Shown: in pieces, positions 3,578 to 6,326 of the stretch
Layout of the letters: every line of letters starts with the position of its first letter
How positions within the stretch are numbered: position 1 is the stretch's first letter
From: an uncultured Lachnospiraceae bacterium
GTDB lineage: Bacteria > Bacillota_A > Clostridia > Lachnospirales > Lachnospiraceae
DNA length: 6,326 nt
NCBI GenBank assembly: GCA_902795985.1
Contig: CADBNG010000454.1
Location: 1 to 6,326 of the forward strand
Direction of reading: 5' to 3'
Program-made: the position numbers and the translations under genes
Notes under the pieces: model-generated
What the model was told of the DNA's origin: nothing
The model's input: only the letters and a program-made list of their open reading frames with translations
Databases searched by the model: none

Positions 3578-5416
3578 ATGAATCGAAAAGAATTGAAGCA
3601 GGCAGGGAAACGATCTTTCCACCGGCATTATCTGCTGCTGATGTTTCTGGGCATCATAATGGCGTTCTTCGGAACAGAAGCCGTTCAGTCTACTGCGCTC
3701 CTTGAGATTAAGGATTATACGTCCCTCGCCAAGGACGCGAATCCTTCCATTCTCGGGATCAACGATGTCTACACTCAGCTGGCCACCGGTAATTTTGAGC
3801 TCGGCGAGGCGATTTCGGAACGCCTTCATACCCAGTTCACGGAAACCGATACGGACAATACCGCCCTTGGCCGCAGAAACGGTGTTCTCGCCAGCGTTGT
3901 GAATTCCGTTGCTTCCGGAAAACTCTTTGTCGTCATCGCCGGGGGGCTCTTCAGCATGACGAAATCCAAAACAGCGGCAGGGGTCCTTCTGATCCTGATC
4001 ACTGTTCTGATCATTGCGGCCGTGTGGATCCTGCTGATGAACCTGTATTCGGCCATGATGCGCCGGATGTTCCTGGAAGCCCGTACTTATGAGAAGACTC
4101 CGTTCCTGGATGTATTCCATTTCGGCCGGGTCCGCCAGTGGTTCCGCGCAGCATGGACGATGTTCATGATGCGGTTCTTCAACTTCCTGTGGAGCCTGAC
4201 GATCGTCGGATTCTTTATTAAACATTATTCTTACTATGCGGTTCCGTTTATCGTTGCGGAGAACCCCAGCGTCAAAGGCTTTGAAGCGCTGACCTTATCC
4301 CGTAAGATGATGAACGGCCATAAATGGGAAGCTTTTGTTTATGACCTTTCCTTCATCGGATGGTATGTTCTTTCAGTCTTTACGGTAGGCCTTTCTGACG
4401 CGTTCTACGGCTTCAGCTACCGTACAGCCTGCCGTACGGAGTATTATGCCTATCTTCGCGGTCTGGCCAAAGAGCAGGGCATTCCCGGCTCCGAGCTTAT
4501 GAATGATACCTATCTTTACGAGATCGGAGACAAGATTACACTTTACGAAACTTATTTTGACGTCGTGGACCAGCAGACCATTTTGCTCGAAAACGAGATG
4601 AAGCTGACCGGTGTCCGCGCAAAAATCAATAAATGGCTTTCCATCTGGCTCTGGAAGTTTTCGGAAAAGAAGAAATTCGATGAGCTGGAAGGCATACGGC
4701 TTCAGGTGGAACGAAAGATTGCTTCCCGTGACGGGAAGGTCTATCCGCTGCGTCTGAGCCCGCTCTGGCAGGAAGCAAAGTTCAAGCTGAATATTCCGTT
4801 TACCTATACCCGGAGTTACACCGTCTGGACGGTTATCCTTCTGTTCTTCCTGTTCTGCTTTGTCGGCTGGGCGTGGGAAATGCTGTTTTATATTGTCAAC
4901 GACGGCGTTGTCGTCAACCGCGGAATGCTTCACGGTCCCTGGCTTCCGGTTTATGGTACCGGCGGACTGATCGCGCTGCTGATCTGCAGCCGTTTCCGTA
5001 AGACGCCGGTTCTCGAGCTGATCGTTTCGGTCGTTCTGTGCGGAACCATCGAATATCTGGCTGCGGTAATGCTGGAGAATGCCTATCACCAGAGATGGTG
5101 GTCCTATGACGGATATTTCCTTAATATTAACGGAAGAGTCTGTGCGGAAGGACTGATCGTTTTTGGCATTGCCTGCATGCTGGTGGTTTACCTGATCGCG
5201 CCGTTCTTTGATTTCCTGATCTGTAAAGTGAATGAGAAAATCGTTCGCGCTGTTGCCATCATACTGCTTGTAATCTTTATGATTGACCTGGTCTATTCTT
5301 CCCAGCATCCGAATACGACGCCCGGCGCCGTTGTAACGGATGACAACAAGGTTCCGACCGCGGCGGCGGAAGAGATACTGAGCGGTTTGCCGGGATCGGT
5401 ACAGTTCCGGGCCTGA
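3578..5416 (+). CDS. Membrane protein, DUF975-like domain fused to CmpB-like ABC permease domain
   Basis: This 612-residue integral membrane protein joins two families of unknown biochemical role. The N-terminal half (about 1-300) resembles DUF975. It starts MNRKELKQAGKRSF, has hydrophobic segments near 19-37, 135-157, 192-213 and 256-275, and contains the conserved-looking block from NPSVKGFEALTLSRKMMNGH (229-248) through LSFIGW. A soluble, charged linker (about 300-405) follows. The C-terminal half (about 410-555) matches the 'putative ABC transporter permease' CmpB-type family (PF06541): GWAWEMLFYI (430-439), NRGMLHGPWLPVYG (447-460), GTIEYLAAVMLE (489-500) and RWWSYDGYFLNINGRVC (506-522). 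A last helix lies at 556-574 and a polar tail after it. No ATP-binding subunit is encoded nearby, so transport is unproven. ATG 3578 is set by GAGGG seven bases upstream. It forms its own unit between a promoter and a terminator, downstream of the mini-ORF leader. Confidence 0.85.
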   Translation: MNRKELKQAGKRSFHRHYLLLMFLGIIMAFFGTEAVQSTALLEIKDYTSLAKDANPSILGINDVYTQLATGNFELGEAISERLHTQFTETDTDNTALGRRNGVLASVVNSVASGKLFVVIAGGLFSMTKSKTAAGVLLILITVLIIAAVWILLMNLYSAMMRRMFLEARTYEKTPFLDVFHFGRVRQWFRAAWTMFMMRFFNFLWSLTIVGFFIKHYSYYAVPFIVAENPSVKGFEALTLSRKMMNGHKWEAFVYDLSFIGWYVLSVFTVGLSDAFYGFSYRTACRTEYYAYLRGLAKEQGIPGSELMNDTYLYEIGDKITLYETYFDVVDQQTILLENEMKLTGVRAKINKWLSIWLWKFSEKKKFDELEGIRLQVERKIASRDGKVYPLRLSPLWQEAKFKLNIPFTYTRSYTVWTVILLFFLFCFVGWAWEMLFYIVNDGVVVNRGMLHGPWLPVYGTGGLIALLICSRFRKTPVLELIVSVVLCGTIEYLAAVMLENAYHQRWWSYDGYFLNINGRVCAEGLIVFGIACMLVVYLIAPFFDFLICKVNEKIVRAVAIILLVIFMIDLVYSSQHPNTTPGAVVTDDNKVPTAAAEEILSGLPGSVQFRA

Positions 5417-5435
5417 CTCTGAACGGAAACCGTCT

Positions 5436-5490
5436 GCTGCCCGACAGGCAAAAGGGAGCTTGCCGAAGCGGGAAGCAGGCTGACGGCAGC
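5436..5490 (+). other. Structured 3' untranslated segment
   Basis: GCTGCC (5436-5441) can pair with GGCAGC (5485-5490), enclosing a hairpin of GGCAA (5447-5451) and TTGCC (5460-5464). There is no T-run, so it is not a terminator. It might slow 3' decay of the preceding mRNA, or it may be incidental. Confidence 0.3.
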
Positions 5491-5507
5491 TGATTCAATA
5501 AAAAATA

Positions 5508-5547
5508 AAGAAGAAGGAGAAGGCATTCCGGCGTTCTCCTTCTTTTT
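5508..5547. terminator. Bidirectional intrinsic terminator
   Basis: AAGAAGGAGAA (5511-5521) pairs perfectly with TTCTCCTTCTT (5534-5544). The stem can extend outward through A/T pairs, and two further G-C pairs can form inside past one mismatch. TTTTT at 5543-5547 serves the plus strand. The A-run around 5500-5509 becomes a T-run on the other strand, so it could stop transcription from both sides. Confidence 0.88.
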
Positions 5548-5553
5548 CAATTC

Positions 5554-5582
5554 TTTACTTTTCCCCGGGAATACACTATTAT
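5554..5582 (+). promoter_or_regulatory. Candidate promoter of the AEC transporter gene
   Basis: TTTACT (5554-5559), four of six, and TATTAT (5577-5582), five of six to consensus, are separated by 17 bp directly after the terminator. Initiation would fall near 5589, giving a leader of about 56 nt that contains the hairpin at 5609-5633. Confidence 0.55.
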
Positions 5583-5608
5583 TGTAAAGTTGAATCCAAA
5601 AACAGTCC

Positions 5609-5633
5609 GGCGGAAGCGACAGATTATTCCGCC
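5609..5633 (+). promoter_or_regulatory. Leader hairpin before the AEC transporter gene
   Basis: GGCGGAA (5609-5615) and TTCCGCC (5627-5633) form a perfect 7-bp, GC-rich stem with an 11-base loop, ending 11 bases before ATG 5645. The only purine-rich ribosome-binding-like bases (GGAAG, 5612-5616) are inside its 5' arm, 28 bases before the ATG. On DNA it could equally be a protein-binding dyad downstream of the promoter. Confidence 0.4.
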
Positions 5634-5644
5634 TATTCACGATC

Positions 5645-6326
5645 ATGACGGTTCTTTTTCTTTCGCTGAAAATCATTATTTATATTTTCATCGGCGTCGC
5701 CGCCCGTAAGCTCCGGGTCATGCAGGATGGCTTTGACCGGACGCTTACCCGGTTTGTGATGGCGGTCCCGCTGCCCTGCATGATCATCAATTCGTTCCGC
5801 GGCTTCGGATTTTCCATGGAGGAACTTATTAATTTTCCGAAGATTCTGGCACTGGCGGTTGTTCTGATTGCCATTGCTTTCGGGATCGGCCAGTTCGTCT
5901 ACGTCCGGATGGGTAAAGACGGAATTGCCCGTTCGGCCCGGTTTGCGCTGGTATTTACCAATTTCACGTTTTTCGGGTTTGGCGTGGTCAGTGAACTGTA
6001 TGGTTCGCACGGCCTGATGTATTATGTGGTATTTACCCTGCCGATCCGGGTGGCTTTTTATGGGGGCGCCCCGCTGACGCTGGGAGACGGCACGGCGCAT
6101 ATGAGCCGGAAAGAGCTGATCAAAAAGTTCCTGTGCGAACCGGTTGTTGCTGTGTTTATCGGTTTTTTCCTGTACGTTACACAGCTTCCCCTGCCGGAAA
6201 TTGTCGATGATGTGATGGGAACGCTGGGGGCAATGGCTTCACCGCTTGGCCTGATGCTGTGCGGCGCAATCATCGCCGATTCCCATTGGAAAGGCATTTT
6301 GAAATATCCCTGCGTCTTCTGGGTTA
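5645..6326 (+). CDS. AEC (auxin efflux carrier) family permease, 3' truncated by window end
   Basis: 227 codons are present and the frame is still open at the window edge; family members usually have about 300-320 residues. The predicted protein is a multi-spanning inner-membrane permease of the AEC family, whose bacterial members are annotated as exporters or malonate/malate-type carriers; the substrate here is unknown. Features seen: a first helix in MTVLFLSLKIIIYIFIGVAA, the family-like FVMAVPLPCMIINSF (37-51), a helix at about 67-88, and the family block FTNFTFFGFGVVSELYG (104-120), where the usual G-x-P is G-F-G. A cytoplasmic-looking stretch HMSRKELIKKF (152-162), a helix near 166-180, and GTLGAMASPLGLMLCGAIIA (192-211) follow. 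ATG 5645 is the first start after TGA 5591-5593 in this frame and gives the expected N-terminus, but no Shine-Dalgarno precedes it. Confidence 0.87.
   Translation, partial: MTVLFLSLKIIIYIFIGVAARKLRVMQDGFDRTLTRFVMAVPLPCMIINSFRGFGFSMEELINFPKILALAVVLIAIAFGIGQFVYVRMGKDGIARSARFALVFTNFTFFGFGVVSELYGSHGLMYYVVFTLPIRVAFYGGAPLTLGDGTAHMSRKELIKKFLCEPVVAVFIGFFLYVTQLPLPEIVDDVMGTLGAMASPLGLMLCGAIIADSHWKGILKYPCVFWV

Noticed and set aside
4373..5308. Long minus-strand open frame (311 codons), and similar ones at 888-1904 and 3557-4225
   Set aside because: They lie antisense to confidently identified genes, have no family resemblance, and show the low-complexity His/Gln/Arg-rich look of shadow frames.
5633..6297. 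Minus-strand open frames across the last 700 bases
   Set aside because: The plus strand here encodes a continuous AEC-family protein with matching motifs; the antisense frames are its shadows.

Overview
The window looks like a chromosomal segment of a Bacillota (Firmicutes) bacterium with mid-range base composition. The evidence is the gene order ylxM-ffh-rpsP-khpA-rimM, which is the conserved SRP/ribosome-maturation cluster of that phylum, together with consensus sigma-A-type promoters, strong AGGAGG Shine-Dalgarno sites and intrinsic terminators. Class or genus cannot be fixed from the sequence alone; Erysipelotrichia or Clostridia would fit.

Layout: (1) Positions 1-136 hold an unrecognised 3' tail of something upstream and a weak terminator-like hairpin. 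(2) 137-3003 is one compact plus-strand operon. A near-perfect promoter lies so close to the ylxM ATG that the mRNA should be almost leaderless. ylxM and ffh overlap by one base (TAATG), rpsP has its own candidate promoter, khpA and rimM again overlap as TAATG, and a strong terminator follows rimM. These genes supply the SRP GTPase with its presumed regulator, ribosomal protein bS16, a KH-domain RNA chaperone and a 30S maturation factor, so they couple protein targeting to small-subunit production. trmD and rplS, which usually follow rimM, are absent here.

(3) 3004-3577 has no conventional gene but is the most interesting part. It holds a palindromic possible operator, a strong promoter (TTGACG-17-TACAAT) and about 275 nt of A-rich transcribed sequence ending in a 13-bp terminator. 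Within that transcript the same module appears twice: a perfect Shine-Dalgarno, a very short ORF beginning Met-Lys, and a TAG stop whose last bases form the foot of the next hairpin. The first ORF is only ATG-AAA-TAG; the second encodes MKLLEIHW and its stop touches the terminator stem. I read this as a candidate translation-responsive attenuator or a dual-function small RNA; I do not recognise it as a known family.

(4) 3578-5416 encodes a 612-residue membrane protein fusing a DUF975-like half to a CmpB-like putative ABC transporter permease half. It has its own promoter and a bidirectional terminator. (5) 5645 to the end is the first 227 codons of an AEC (auxin efflux carrier) family permease, with a promoter and a hairpin in its leader but no visible Shine-Dalgarno.

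All convincing genes are on the plus strand. The long minus-strand open frames are shadows of these genes.
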